NCBI RefSeq assembly: GCF_040954835.1
Contig: NC_090698.1
Coordinates: 30,247,501 to 30,311,500, forward strand
Origin: Lepisosteus oculatus
Lineage: Eukaryota > Chordata > Actinopteri > Semionotiformes > Lepisosteidae
Length of the DNA stretch: 64,000 bases
Direction of reading: 5' to 3'
The notes under the pieces are model-generated. The model had not been told where the DNA came from, made no database searches, and saw only the letters and a program-made list of their open reading frames with translations. Made by a program: the position numbers and the translations under genes. Shown here in pieces: positions 34,693 to 46,850 of the stretch. Numbering within the stretch: the stretch's first letter is position 1; every line of letters starts with the position of its first letter.

Positions 34693-35703
34693 TCACCAAA
34701 GCTGTGCCAGAGAACAATATGCATTATGCTGTGCCAGAGAACAATATGCATTAACCAAACCAAAGGGCATGACCAAATATTCGTAATGTCCATGGGTAGT
34801 CATAAAGGCCGTCTTCCACTCGTCCCCTTCCCGAATGCGGATTAGATTATAGGCCCCTCGTAAATCCAGTTTGGTGAAGACTTTGGCTCCATGCACCGAC
34901 TCAAGTGCTGCTGGAACTAGAGGCAAAGGGTACCGATTCTTGATTGTGATCTCATTGAGACCACGATAGTCGATGCAGGGACGAAGCCCACCATCCTTCT
35001 TTTCCACGAAAAAAAAACTGGCACATGCTGGTGAAGTGGATGGACGTATAAGTCCAGCTTTCAGAGAATCCTGTATGTAGACTTTCAGGGCCTCAGACTC
35101 AGAACTGGAGAGCGGAAAAATACGACCTTTAGGAGGGATAGTACCTGGCAAAAGGTCAATGGCACAATCATAAGGTCGATGAGGTGGGAGGGTCAAGGCC
35201 TCCTGCTCATTAAAGGCTTCCTGTAGATCGGAATATTGAGGAGGTATGGTAGGAACCCCTGAAGGGGATGTCGCCGTGAGTGCAATTCGTACTGGTAGAC
35301 GACAGCAGTCTTTAATACATCTGGGTCCCCAAGCTAAAATTTCTTTTCGAGACCAAGAAATGTTAGGGTCATGCTGTTGTAGCCAAGGAAAGCCCAACAC
35401 CACAGGATGTGTTGGGGTCTCAAGGAGATAAAACCAGATGTCTTCCACATGGGTGGCGCCAATCTGCAAACTTATAATTTCAGTTTGCCATCTAATGAGT
35501 CCTGGAGATACGGGGGAGCCGTCGATCGATTGAACACGAAGTGGTGTAGTCACCGGGGTCAAGGGTAATTTCCAAGTTTGAGCGATGGAGGCATCAATAA
35601 AGTTTCCTGCCGCCCCTGAGTCTATAAAAGCTAGAAGAGGTCTCCTTTCATTACCCCAGAATAGTGTAGAACGAATAAAAAATCCAGAGGAAAACTGTGG
35701 GGA
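34693..35703 (-). pseudogene. Gypsy protease-RT (copy B), truncated by duplication junction
   Basis: In copy B the frame is open from the codon after the gag TAA (35703) to the junction. It contains the protease DSG ('[14 protein letters not shown]'), the '[17 protein letters not shown]' segment and RT motifs up to '[10 protein letters not shown]'. It then runs into junction sequence translated as '[17 protein letters not shown]' and stops. Copy A's one-base deletion is absent, so copy B preserves the older reading frame here. It lacks the catalytic YLDD and everything after it. Confidence 0.93.
34701..34753. repeat. Duplication junction with a 26-27-bp micro-repeat
   Basis: The words gctgtgccagagaacaatat and gcatta(t) occur twice in direct succession (34701-34727 and 34728-34753). 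The first joins host flank and the second leads into RT sequence (gcattaacc, shared with 32173). Repeated copying of the join points to template switching rather than simple unequal crossover. Confidence 0.9.
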
Positions 35704-36654
35704 TTAAGAAATCTCACTCACCTTAGGAACTTGAAAAGGTGGGCTGCGCCTCAAGGACGAGTATGAGGCAGGGCAGGCCGCTTTAAAGTGTCCTAATTTC
35801 CCACAGTACATGCAGCGACCCTCTCGTTGGCGCCTCTCTCGTTCTTCAAGGGTTAACTGGGTTCGGGCTACTTCCCTAGGTTGAAGTGAGTCGAAAGATC
35901 TGATAGGAGAAAGCCGAGGAGCCTTTAATATTGAGGTCCGAGATCTTTCAGCACTCCTTTGACGAATTCTGATATCCAATTCCAATACTCGGGAAATTAC
36001 TTCTTCCAAGGTACTGCCCAATTGCGGCATATTTACCAGACGATCCTTTATTTCTTCACTGAGTCCTTGACGGAAAAAAAAAATTAGGACCTCGTTGTTC
36101 CAGTGAGTCTCCGCTGCTGCTACTTGAAAATCTATAGCATAGTCTTGTACAGACCGGCAGCCCTGGCGGATGGAGGAGAGGCGGAAGGCAGAGTCTTGAC
36201 CAACTACAGGATAACAAAAAACCCCCTTAAATTTTCCTAAAAAGAGATCATAATCCTGAATTTCAGGAGCCTCGTGATCAAGCAGAGCAGTAGCCCATTC
36301 CAAAGCGCGGCCGGTTAGCAGTGAAACTATGAAGGTGATCTTGTCCTGAGGAGAAAAAAAGGTTTCCGGATGGAGCCTGAAAACCAGCGCACACTGTGCT
36401 AAGAAGCCCCGACATTTCGTAGGGTTGCCGTCAAACCTGTCAGGTGGAGTTAGTGGAAGAGGTCGAGGGGCAGGTGTAGCAGCTGGCGGGGGTGGAGCCG
36501 AAGCGGGAGCTCCAGCGTTGCTTCCTAGATTGCCGATGGGCGGCATTGCAGACAGGTGCGCAGAGATCTGTTGGACAGAAGCCTGGAGCTGGAATAAGGC
36601 TTGTCCGTGCTGATCCAAAGCCGTGCGAATCTCCTGTTGCTCCGCTGGGTCCAT
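35704..36654 (-). CDS. Gypsy gag (copy B), intact
   Basis: 316 codons, colinear with copy A and differing at a handful of residues (for example FQLQ for LLQLQ, KGVFCY for KGFFCY, QVPKVS for LVPKVS). The CCHC knuckle and capsid motifs are intact. Like copy A it ends in TAA, with protease following in the same frame. It sits next to a full LTR with promoter and primer-binding site, so it could in principle be transcribed from LTR 36674-37173. Confidence 0.93.
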   Translation of the reverse strand: MDPAEQQEIRTALDQHGQALFQLQASVQQISAHLSAMPPIGNLGSNAGAPASAPPPPAATPAPRPLPLTPPDRFDGNPTKCRGFLAQCALVFRLHPETFFSPQDKITFIVSLLTGRALEWATALLDHEAPEIQDYDLFLGKFKGVFCYPVVGQDSAFRLSSIRQGCRSVQDYAIDFQVAAAETHWNNEVLIFFFRQGLSEEIKDRLVNMPQLGSTLEEVISRVLELDIRIRQRSAERSRTSILKAPRLSPIRSFDSLQPREVARTQLTLEERERRQREGRCMYCGKLGHFKAACPASYSSLRRSPPFQVPKVSEIS

Positions 36655-36662
36655 GTTAAAAG

Positions 36663-36672
36663 GCTCAGTATT
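36663..36672 (-). promoter_or_regulatory. Self-priming primer-binding site, copy B
   Basis: Same AATACTGAGC word one base from the LTR, complementary to 37024-37033. Confidence 0.7.
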
Positions 36673-36673
36673 C

Positions 36674-37173
36674 TGTTACGAGTTCGGTAATAGGGACCGA
36701 ACTAGTGAGTGAACCCACTTGCAGGAGCGAACAAAGCCAAGTCGTAAACCGAAAGCAAACCGTAATCGTAGGAACGAGCTGGGAGTCCAGGGGGAGCAAG
36801 ATATCCGAAAGGGAACATGTACCAAAGCCGAAGTGTGATCCGAAGTCGTAGTCCGTAGAGCAATCCGAGAATCCAGAGGTACCCAGTAATCCAAGACAGA
36901 GCGAAAGTACCAATCCAAGCCGAGATCCGAAAAGCCGAAGTCCAAAGGGAAAAACCGTAAGCCGAAATCCAAGACAAACACAGAGTAGAAGAAGCGCAAC
37001 CAGGAAGCTTGATAGGGAAAACCAATACTGAGCAACGAGGTAGGGAAGGACAGGTGTTTAAGTAGGATGAGAGGGGGGTGTGGTGGTGAATGGGAAAACT
37101 GATAGGTGAACTGATGGATAGGGGCTACACCTACTTCTGCCTCCTCCGTTGCCGAGAGGCAGGGATCGTAACA
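36674..37173 (-). repeat. LTR of duplicated unit B
   Basis: 500 bp, about three substitutions from 34098-34597. Followed by the duplicated gatag and host flank. Confidence 0.95.
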
Positions 37174-37293
37174 GATAGTTTAACTTGTGTGTTGTATGTT
37201 TATGTTGTGTGTATTGTCATTATTTATAAATATTTGTTTATCTCAGTTTGCCTAAATTATTATTATTTTCACCAAAGCTGTGCCAGAGAACAA

Positions 37294-40200
37294 AGAACTT
37301 GTGTGTCTCTAATAATACCAACTGCTCTGGTATATTCTTGGCAAAAGCTTTACAAGTTGGGTGTTATGAGTATTTATATTACTTATTGATTCATCCACTC
37401 AGTCATTTTCTTATTCACTTTTTTCGTAACCACCCCTTTGATCCTGATACAGTTCAGCTTTTGGCTTTCTTAAGGCGCATGGAGCTGCTTCTCCTAACCT
37501 GGTTGTGTAGCCTGGAGGGCCTATGCATATTAACCAACTGTTTAATACAGGGAAGTACAGAACTGGGGCTGAGGCTGGAGCAAGCTTAAAATCCCATTTC
37601 TCACCATGACACTTTACCAGTCTTTTCCAAACTCAGTGCCCAACCTTGGTCAAATTTTGAACACTTTTAAGGAGAAGTCATCTTAGCTGAAGTCAATTCA
37701 TCTAATGACCTTGTGTGAAATACAGAATCATATTCAGCATTCTGTGTCTACAATGTCCCTGCGCTACCCTCTACTGGCATAAAACAGTTTTAACACTCCA
37801 GATCCGGGTGGCTCCTTTATAGGCTGTTGATGACAATTTTGATGTCTCAAGAATTGTCTGTCATGCAAAACGTTTAGGCTCACGAAGCAAAAAAAGACCA
37901 TATACCTGTAGCTCAATGGGTTCCTATTTATTGGAATGTTGCATGAGTATTAGGTGACTACATACAAGCATGAGAAAAAAAAGCTAGCGTAACAACAGAT
38001 GGGACACCAGTAATGGTCAGCTGAGGGAGTAGACTTACTGCTTTAGCTAGTAGAGGAAAATGTCAAAAATGTTCTGAATTATCACTGTATCTTACATCAA
38101 GAGCAACACTGTACAAAATCAATTGTAGTGAGGGAGGAAATGCAAACAGTGCTGAGAACAATTAAGTTAATCAGATCATGTCAGAAGAACTGGATATGGA
38201 ATATGGAGATGTGCTTTAGAAGGTTCAGTGGTTAGGTTGAAGCAAAATAATAAAATGATTATTTTAACTCTAAGTAGAAATAAAACAGAGCTTGAAAAGG
38301 AAGGATGATCTTACATTCCTGGTTGACATCATCAGTCTACTCAGCTCCTGATTTCTTACCTGTACAAAAGCACTAAACTATTTGAACAAAACTGCTGCTT
38401 CCTGAACAGCAAATGAAAGCTTGAAATCATACTTTTGAAATCTCACTTTGCAATCCTTAGAAAAGTAAATGAAGGTACACACAGTACTGCAGAGTTTAGT
38501 TACTCACATTACATTATTATTTTCAAACAACTAAAAATAGGTTTTCATTATTTTTGCACCCATTTACTTTCAAAGCGGATGAGGTGTCTGAACAGCTGCA
38601 AATTGAATTTCAGCATTTCTCAGCTTGGAAAAAAAAGAAAACCTGTCTTCATCTCCAAAAAGTTTACTAGTAAATTGAGGCAAAAAAAAATAGCCAGGCA
38701 TAAAAAAAAACTCACACAGAAGAAGCTCTCTCTTTTGAGTACGTACTGTATATAAGTGAATCAAACTAGGGAATTATTTTTCTTCAGTAGAGAAACAAAG
38801 ACCAAAGGTCACAACTGGAAACTAAAAGTACCTTCATTTGAGGTGGAAACAGGGAAACACTTCTTTACATCAAGATTTATGATTTCTAAAGCAGTCTTCT
38901 CAAATAGGTGGTTGAGACCCTAACTCAAGTTGCCTGTTCTTTTCAGTTGTTCTTTGACCTGATACATTAACATTCTTTGCAAGTAAATGTATGGATATTT
39001 ATTTGTACAAGTAGTATCCTCTGAATTGTATTTTAATAATGTTTATGTATGAAGTTATGACCATTTTTCCTACAGTATGTAAATCAGCAGAGGTGAAATA
39101 AATGTAACAATATAGATTAACTTTACCCCTCTTAACTCCGATTATCTGGAACTGTATGAAATGGGGAACACAGACTTCACTATCAGGAGGTGAGAGTCTA
39201 AACTCTAAAATATTCATCTGCTCCCGGTCTTCACTCTTAGCTGGTTAGATACCCCTCTGTCATGATGGGTTTCGTTTTAAAGAAAAACAATATAAAAGTC
39301 ATGAATTATAGGTTTTTAAGACTCTTTCTAAACTCAAATAAAAATGCCTTTTACCTCATCAGTTGTATATTTTAACCAAAGCCTAACTGAATTATGTGTA
39401 ATATATGTTGCTATTTTTACCCCACTAACCTAACCACATTAAATGCCCTTTTCACTGACTTCTAAAAACTATAAATACTTTGCCAGTCATTTTTCCCCTT
39501 TGTCTAAATTGGTGTGCAGAGTAAAAATGGAATAGACCCTACTATATGTTCTAATCTACTACAAATACATTTATTTTCATCTTTGTTTTGATAGGTTTTT
39601 ATGCTTTCTTTCATCTTCTCTCTCCATTGCTATTCCCAATTCTTTTCTTTCTATTTTTTAGCTGTTTCTTGTATTTTCTAAAACAATTCTTCTTTAACAA
39701 CTTCTTTGCTTGTATTTTTCATTATATTGCTGCTTCTGTTCTGCTTTCATAACAGAACAAATGATTGTGTAGTTCCTCTAATATCTGTTTCTTTAAGATT
39801 ACTGATGTAAGAATACAGCAGTTTATGATCCAAAGTATGAATATAACAATAAATCTATGATATTTACTGACAAAAACTTTATTTACACTGAGTCTGCATT
39901 AGTACACAAATCAAATGAGCATATGTTAAACAGCATGTTTCTTCCATGCATGAACAAGATCCTTTAGAAGCCTTTGGGGGTGACCTGTTGACCTATTGTC
40001 CTCTGTCATCAGTGGCAGCCGTTGGGTAGGTGACAATATCAAGTAGAGTTCCATTGAGTTTGCTGCCTGGGGACAGGAGATACTTCCAGCCTGTGCAGCC
40101 CACAGAAAGGTGAGAGCTGAAGAGCTTCCATGTAAGGTGAAGAAATTGACTGAGTTTTGTTTATATTTGGTGCCACTAAGCAGCTCAGCTGCCAAGCTGT

Positions 40201-43200
40201 GTTGGTAAAATAATAAAATGATTTTATTTAGAAACACAGAGCAAGCTAGACTTTTGTTCTGTGTTGTATTTCCTCTGCACAGTCTATTGTTTGTCTATAT
40301 CCAAGACCCTATCTATTTAAAATAACTATTTTCCTGAAGCTCAGTATACTGTACACTGAATGAAGGCTTATTGTTTTGGTGACTTGGATGAATTGGACCA
40401 ATGAGCTCATGCAGTTTTAGGAATACTGATTGAGGATCTTTGTCATTCCCACCTGTGTCTAATTGTGTCACTAATAAATAAGAGGAGACAATAATGTAAA
40501 ACAGAGGGCAGCTCAATAAATGTCTTGGAAATTACGGACATAAAAAATTACTGTGACCTGCCCTGGGTACATAAAATAGATAGAATTGAACTTGTTGATT
40601 TGTATAAGGATACAGTTAGTTTAAGAGCTTGGCTGGCTTTGATATCCTTTAATGAATGCCAAATTAGTAACTCAAAAGGAAGAGCCTGGATCTGTCTGCT
40701 ACCCAGAAATGTTTAAGGGTATTATTGTCGTAATAAACTGGTAAAGTGTGAGCTTTCATCCTTTTAATTCCACCATACAACTTTTGTTTGTCAGAAACTT
40801 TTCATGGTGGAAATATCAAATAATCTTATGAAATTAATGCAGCTCTTTGAGTAATATCTAAACAAAATGGTTCTGTTCTAGATACTGTATACTATTGTGC
40901 AATCTTTTAAGTGTATATTTAACTCATAGTTCCTTTAACAGTCAGGCCATACTCTTTTGAGACCTTCACAAACTCATATGCAATATTTCAATTCCAAAAA
41001 AACAGGCTACAGCCTCCTCTAGACCAGAGCTAGAGTGGGACCAGATGGATCTGCTAGTGATCTGGTATACTTACCATGCAGACGTACTAGCAGCATTTAC
41101 CCAGTTTAAGTTTGCCACTTGTGACAGTTCACCATCTGTGCCAGATATGTGCCAGTTTTGGCACAATATACACTGGGAAGTCTGTTATCCAATCTTAGCT
41201 GTTATGAAGCCACACCAACTGCAACAGATTTTAGAGGAGTGATTCTCATGGTTTTCCAGTTTAAAGTAATATCAACTGTTTCCTTGAACATTGAGCTCTT
41301 TATATTTGTATTGCATTTAATGCTGAGATTGCCATTTATCAGAATCTGAAGGACTATTTTACTATGATTTTTTAATGCTTTCTAAACATACTGTATTAGT
41401 TAGAAAAAACTTACAATCTTGTTTTGGCACTCAGCATGTTGATTTAGGGCTGGAGTGCTACTGCAATTCTTTCCATTTTAAAAATGAAAAAGACCTATAA
41501 TATAAAATATACCAATAAGCTGGAAAGAAGAGGTAAAAACACTACAAATCCTTAACACTGCAGATTTTTTGAGTCGCAGCACTGAGTTTTGATACTTTCT
41601 CCACAGGTCACTTATCTTCTCTCACCACAAAGGGAGGATATATAGTAAGTGAACAATCAGCCTCATATACTATATTATTGTATTACCCTTTGTAAATTCT
41701 GATAAAGGTGTTTGTACCTATGTTTTCTAGAAATCACAGAATGCATTCTGGGATTAAGTGTCAGTAGTAAGAGTAATGTATGTTAAGCTCCAAAATAGAT
41801 ATTTTTTGCAAATGTCAGTGCCTGTTTAACATACAATATGTAAAATATGTACCATTTGTCCCCATTCAAAGTCAGACGTTTTGCTCACACTAACATAGTC
41901 TGCAGACTGAGGTTGTGCTTGTTATTGCACATCTTTCATGATCTCACCATGTGGGTGGAATGTCCAATAAGAACCTCATAACATGTCTATTTACTTATGG
42001 CTTGACTTGCACTAGTACACCTGCACTGTGTTAAAAAAGAACACCTTAGGTGTTTCCACACTGTGCAAATTTCAAGCTTTCCCATGACACATGGTATGGT
42101 TCTGTTTTTGTTAGTTTTTCATTTTGTTCATGTCAGTCAAAAACAATATAAATCAACTGACAAAATCTTAGAAGATGAAAAGCTTTATTAAGTTAGACCA
42201 ATTTACAGCTCAAATATTGTATACAAAAGACATCTATGCAAGACTGGAGCCAAGGTTGTACAGACACAACTCTTTTATGTTTTTACAATTACTGCAATTA
42301 CTTCAATAGTGAACAACTAGAACAGAAAGAAACACCTGTCATCCACTTACTTACTGTATGCTCAGTTTAAATGAGGGGATTGAACACAATGAATGACATT
42401 TTTCTAACATGTATACACAATAGTACCCAGAAGCACATTCTATACTTTTGCCTCATACTGTATTAATCTTTTGATCTGAAATACAAATTTCATAAATATA
42501 TAGCAAAAATTACAAATTTTACTTCACTGTCCCAATACGTATGCTTTTTATTGTACTTCAAAGAAGACAAAGGTTGGCAAAATCGCCTTGTAATGCTAGA
42601 TGCTATTCTTAAAATATGTATCCAATTAACTGGTATGTATCATTCTAGTAACAAAGCAACTACACCATGGTGAAATCTGGATGGCCACCTGAGCACCATT
42701 TTGTTCTCCGTAGACCTGTATATCGTAAAGTGTTCCTGAGCATAAATTGGGCAAACAACTCTGTGCTTGCTTTTTTTAATTGACTTGGAGGACACAATGT
42801 TTATACAGTTAATTTAAGATATGCTTGGATAATTTCAAAGCTGCCTGCAGTTCCAGCATCTAGTCTGTTTTTGTCCTTTACAATTTCTCTGTTTTAATCC
42901 AAAAGTTCTGTTTTTTAGAAGGATTTGCAGTGGTGAAAATAATTATTTGGAGAGATTATTCAGAGAAATCATTCAACCTTATTTACTGCATCTGTTAGAT
43001 CCAATTTAAAAACTTTTATACCAGATCAGAATTCTTCAAACCAATACATATTCAGCGTTATCATGGGGATATAGGAATCACCCATTGTAAACTCTGGCAC
43101 TCCATATCATTGCTCAGATTACTCAGAAGTACAACTTCTTCTGATGTGGGAAAGTCTAGGTCTTTGGGAAGCAGTTTATATAACTGCTTAGAACAATTCA

Positions 43201-43864
43201 TTAACTTAGTGTCAAACTGTTCAGGCAGCCTGTATTGGTTGTTAATTTATTAACATATAAATTAAGAATTGAGCTCTGTCTCTTTGTGTAAGTAATTAGT
43301 GGTTCACAATTATCCAGGAAAGAATTCCTGGATAAATGGAGTTTTGGAACTTTAGTTTTAATGAAAGCCAGTAAACATTCCAGCCTGCATGCTCTGGGAT
43401 TTTATAACCCTGCAACAGTAGAGTTTTTGAAGAGTACCTTCCCTCAGATGTCATTTTAAGATGGGAATGAGCTAGAATACTACTTAAATCATGGCTCACT
43501 ACCAGCAATAAAGTCCTTCTGCTTTCTAATCACATTGAGGTGCCTTTTTCTAAATTCATGGTCAGCCCAAACTGTTAAAATATGGAGCCACCTGACTCCC
43601 AAAGGCATCACTCTAGCTCTAGAAATTAGATGGCATCCAATTTAGGATAATTTCATTTGGATGTTGTGTGTACTTGACATATGATATAAATGCATATGAC
43701 TGTAGTGAATACTGAGATAGGAAAAGTTTATAAATATGTTCAATGAATGGTACACATGATTATGGGAAAGTATTTCTACTTGATTACAAAGACTATGATT
43801 AGTACTATCCACTTTAGTACTAGTACTAATTATTAGTATTAGTACATATTACCCAGTACGATGA
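37294..43864. other. No feature recognised
   Basis: About 6.5 kb. A 103-codon minus-strand frame at 39926-40237 lies in somewhat GC-richer sequence but has no motif or convincing splice sites. Other frames look random. Confidence 0.5.
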
Positions 43865-44709
43865 TTTTCAGGAGGAAAAGGGTCGACATCAACGATAGAC
43901 TGAAATGGTCTAAGAACACTGAGGCCATCTACAAAAAGGGTCAGAGCTGACTTTACTTCTTGAGGAGGCTCAGGTCCTTTAATTTATGTAGTAAGATACT
44001 ACATATGTTCTATCAGTCGGTTGTGGCGAGCACCATTTTCTATGCAGTGGTATGCTGGGGCTCTGGGATTAGAGCAGGGGATGCTAACAGGCTGAACAGG
44101 CTCATCAGAAGAACAAACTCTGTCATTGGGTCTGACCTTGACCCCCTGGAGGTAGAGGCTGAGAGGAGACTGTTGTCCAAACTAGAGGCCATCATGGACA
44201 ACATCTCCCATCCCCTCTATGACAAGCTTGTGAAAATGAAGAGCACGTTCAGCAATAGGCTGATCCAACCACGGTGCAACAGCGAGCGTACAGGAGGTCA
44301 TTCTTGCCTTCTGCCATTAGACTGTACAATGCATCCACTTTGTTTCTGAGCAGGGGCAACATTGACATGTTTTTGGACTAAACAGTAAACTCTCTGCTAC
44401 ATCTGGCTTTCCCATTTACAACTGTTTTTGTGCAATATATGCCAGGGACTTGTGCAATACATTTATATTTATATCTATGTTTATATTTATTTTGTGCAAT
44501 TCAACTTGTTGTGTACTGTTCTGGTTTGTTCTTTGTATATTCTGGACTGTGAGTAACTCTTCTTAGTGCACTTCTCACTGACTGTACTGATTGTATCGTA
44601 TGTATTGTATTATTGTATTATTTTATTACACTGTGCTGTGTTGACTGTGTTAAGCTGCTGTTGCACTGCAATTTCCCTCACGGGATCAATAAAGGATCTA
44701 TCTATCTAT
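43865..44709 (+). pseudogene. Rex1-type LINE, 3' end with microsatellite tail
   Basis: The plus strand encodes the C-terminal region of a Rex1/Babar ORF2: 'RVDINDRLKWSKNTEA', 'LRRLRSFNLCSKILHMFYQ', 'FYAVVCWGSGIRAGDANRL', 'NRLIRRTNSVIG' and 'LYDKLVKMKSTFSNRLIQ'. An early TGA (about 43947) and a later frameshift break it. A 3' UTR of about 350 nt ends in 'ggatcaataaaggatctatc' and TCTA repeats (44698-44708), the usual Rex1 end. It is 5'-truncated, as is common for target-primed insertions. Confidence 0.88.
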
Positions 44710-44984
44710 TAATACCTTAAAAGATTAAGGATAATACTTAAAACAGTTAAAAAAACAATTCATACTACACCTCATCATACGGGTAGGATTTTTTTCCATT
44801 TACATTCTGTCATTAATTTGTTTAATACTTTTCTGCTAAGTAACTTCCAGAGATTAAAATCACCTATTTTTGTGTACGGATCTTTGGTCATTTATACCTC
44901 TGGATTTCTCTTGAGGCAATGTGGGTGATGTTCCTAGTTTAAGATTAAGGATGTAGCATCATTGTCTTCAAATGAATTAGGAAC
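44710..44984. other. No feature recognised
   Basis: Short spacer between Rex1 and the solo LTR. Confidence 0.5.
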
Positions 44985-44989
44985 TCTTG

Positions 44990-45512
44990 TGTTACTAAGC
45001 GTTTTTCAGGATCCTATGCAGACAGTAGAATCTGGAAGGGAGTGAAACAGACACAGGGAGGAGACGACAAGGAAATGGCCAGGTTGACGAACAGGGGGGC
45101 GTGATGACAGTGCACTGGTGTGTGGGGGGGCATGGTCCAGATGATCAAGTCCGAGGGAGTCCAGGGGGAAAAGCCGGGGCGAAGTCCAATAGTCCAATAG
45201 AGATGACAACACGACAAAAGTTAAAAACCGGAGAGAGATCCAGTGAAGGGACGGGGAGATAAAAAGGGGTAACGGGACCAGATGCTCCAAGTCCTGGACT
45301 CGGCTGGGTCAGGATGCCGATATGAAGCCTATGCCCTCAAGCCGCGGGCGTAGGTCGACTTGGTGGTAGGCGGGCCTCCGGGTGTCTGTCTTCCAATGCA
45401 GAGCCCAGAATAGGCTTTTAAGGAGGGGCTGGACAGGAGGAAGGTGCAGAAAATCAACTAAAATGTGAAAAAGCTGGAGCACCCTTAAGGGGGAGGGATT
45501 ACAATCGTGACA
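44990..45512 (-). mobile_element. Solo LTR (Gypsy-like)
   Basis: A 523-bp GC-rich block bounded by TG (tgttactaag) and CA (atcgtgaca) and flanked by the exact 5-mer tcttg (44985-44989 and 45513-45517). There is no internal coding region, so it is the product of LTR-LTR recombination. On the minus strand it starts TGTCACGATTG, close to the TGTTACGATCC of the element at 29.5 kb, and has a TTAAAAG TATA-like word, so minus orientation is likely. It is related to but clearly different from that family. Confidence 0.88.
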
Positions 45513-45517
45513 TCTTG

Positions 45518-46149
45518 ATCTTCTGGTTAGTAGTTCAGAGACCTAACAAATTCTCAACACTGTACTGACACCGTTACCCTGTGCTCTTATATTTTAAATA
45601 TTACAGTGACATCTTTGTGTACCTCTGTACTGTCTTTCATAAACCTGCCACATTTTCAAAGCAGGTATTGCTTGGTTTCTTACATAAGAATTACTTAGAA
45701 GGGAACTACTGTATAAGTTTTGTTTTCATACAGTTGGGCCAATGTAAATTAAATTCCATAGACATGCACTAGTAATGACCACATTTATTTAACATGACCT
45801 AGTAAATATGTCTCCCTAATAAACAAGTGTCACTGCTGAACAATAAAGGATAAGCTCTCTGACAACATCAATACATCAGCCAATACAATAAATACTCATC
45901 GAAATACAGTATAATTCAGTGCAATTGTTTTATACCTATCTCTCTTGACACCATAGCTCCTCTTAAAACCATCTCCTTTATTTTTTTCCCCCATTGGTAC
46001 ACTGACCAGCTGCTCTCAATGAAGGCTCCTGCAAACTAGAACTTAGGTTGTGTCTTTCTGACCTCAAATACTGTACACTTTCAGTCTTGGAAGGATTACT
46101 TGACTGAATACAAGGATATATCTGTCTGCTAGATCCAGCTACTTCTCCC
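45518..46149. other. No feature recognised
   Basis: AT-rich. Possibly further LINE debris near 46080-46150. Confidence 0.45.
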
Positions 46150-46850
46150 TTTCATTGATCATTGAGAAGAACCATAACAATCTTACATATATATTCTCTA
46201 CCACCAACAGACTGCTAAAGCTAAACTGCCCCCACAATACTGCCTGCCTCATCCAAACTTTGCAACACATTCTTAGAGTTTTTAGCTCCAAGACTGACAA
46301 CATCTGGCATCACATTCTCTCCACCGTGCATGTTACAACCACAACTCCTCCCTGATTGCATAATTATGCTGGTCTCCTTCTCTCTAGCTTATCTCCACTT
46401 GACACTGTGTGCTGCATATGAAATCCACCACCTGTCTATTAGATCCAATTCCTTCTGCTTTATTTCAATCCTGTTTCTCTACTCTGCCCTGTTTCCTTCA
46501 ATGTAATTAACTAGTCCTTGAGCACTGATGTGGTACCATTGGCCTATAAAACAGCTGTAGTTACACATGTGCCAAAAAAACAAGGTTTCTGGACAACCTA
46601 AACAAGTTTTGCCCTATATCCAACCCACCCTTTCCTGCAAAACAATTTGGAAAATAACCTCTTCGAACCTTTTAGACAAATACACAGCACGGAAACTGCC
46701 CTGGTTATAGTCACTAATGATCTTCTTTTGGCATCTGATTCTGATTGTCTTTATATCCTTATTCTCCCGGACTCCAGTGCTGATTTTGACACTGTTAACC
46801 ATGACATCTTATTTTCTCATCGTGAGACTGTGTTTGGAATTTGATCACAT
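46150..46850 (+). pseudogene. Decayed L2-type LINE, reverse transcriptase start
   Basis: The plus strand reads, with stops and shifts, 'NLTYIFSTTNRLLKL' and 'SSKTDNIWHHI' (the linker before RT). After about 250 nt it reads 'ENNLFEPFRQIHSTETALV', 'VTNDLLLASDSD' and 'ILPDSSADFDTVNHDI', matching LFExFQSGFRxxHSTETALVxVTNDLL and LDLSAAFDTVDH of L2 elements. The catalytic FADD part is absent. Confidence 0.8.

Larger units (their letters stand above)
32173..34717. repeat. Segmental duplication unit A
   Basis: This 2,545-bp segment runs from within RT, through protease, gag and the 5' LTR, into 120 bp of host flank. It recurs in direct orientation at 34748-37293. By eye the units are about 98-99% identical. 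Because the unit includes host flank beyond the LTR, it arose as a DNA-level duplication, not by retrotransposition. Confidence 0.95.
34748..37293. repeat. Segmental duplication unit B
   Basis: Direct repeat of 32173-34717, comprising truncated pol, gag, one LTR and 120 bp of host flank. After 37293 the sequence continues as unduplicated host DNA ('agaacttgtgtgtctct'). Confidence 0.95.

Noticed and set aside
30209..36613. Short plus-strand frames across the Gypsy element
   Set aside because: Antisense shadows of gag and pol.
34100..37035. Open frames of 80-119 codons inside the LTRs
   Set aside because: They repeat in each LTR, have low-complexity translations and lie in non-coding regulatory sequence.
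39926..40237. A 103-codon minus-strand frame in slightly GC-richer DNA
   Set aside because: No recognisable motif and no convincing splice sites. Kept as unassigned.
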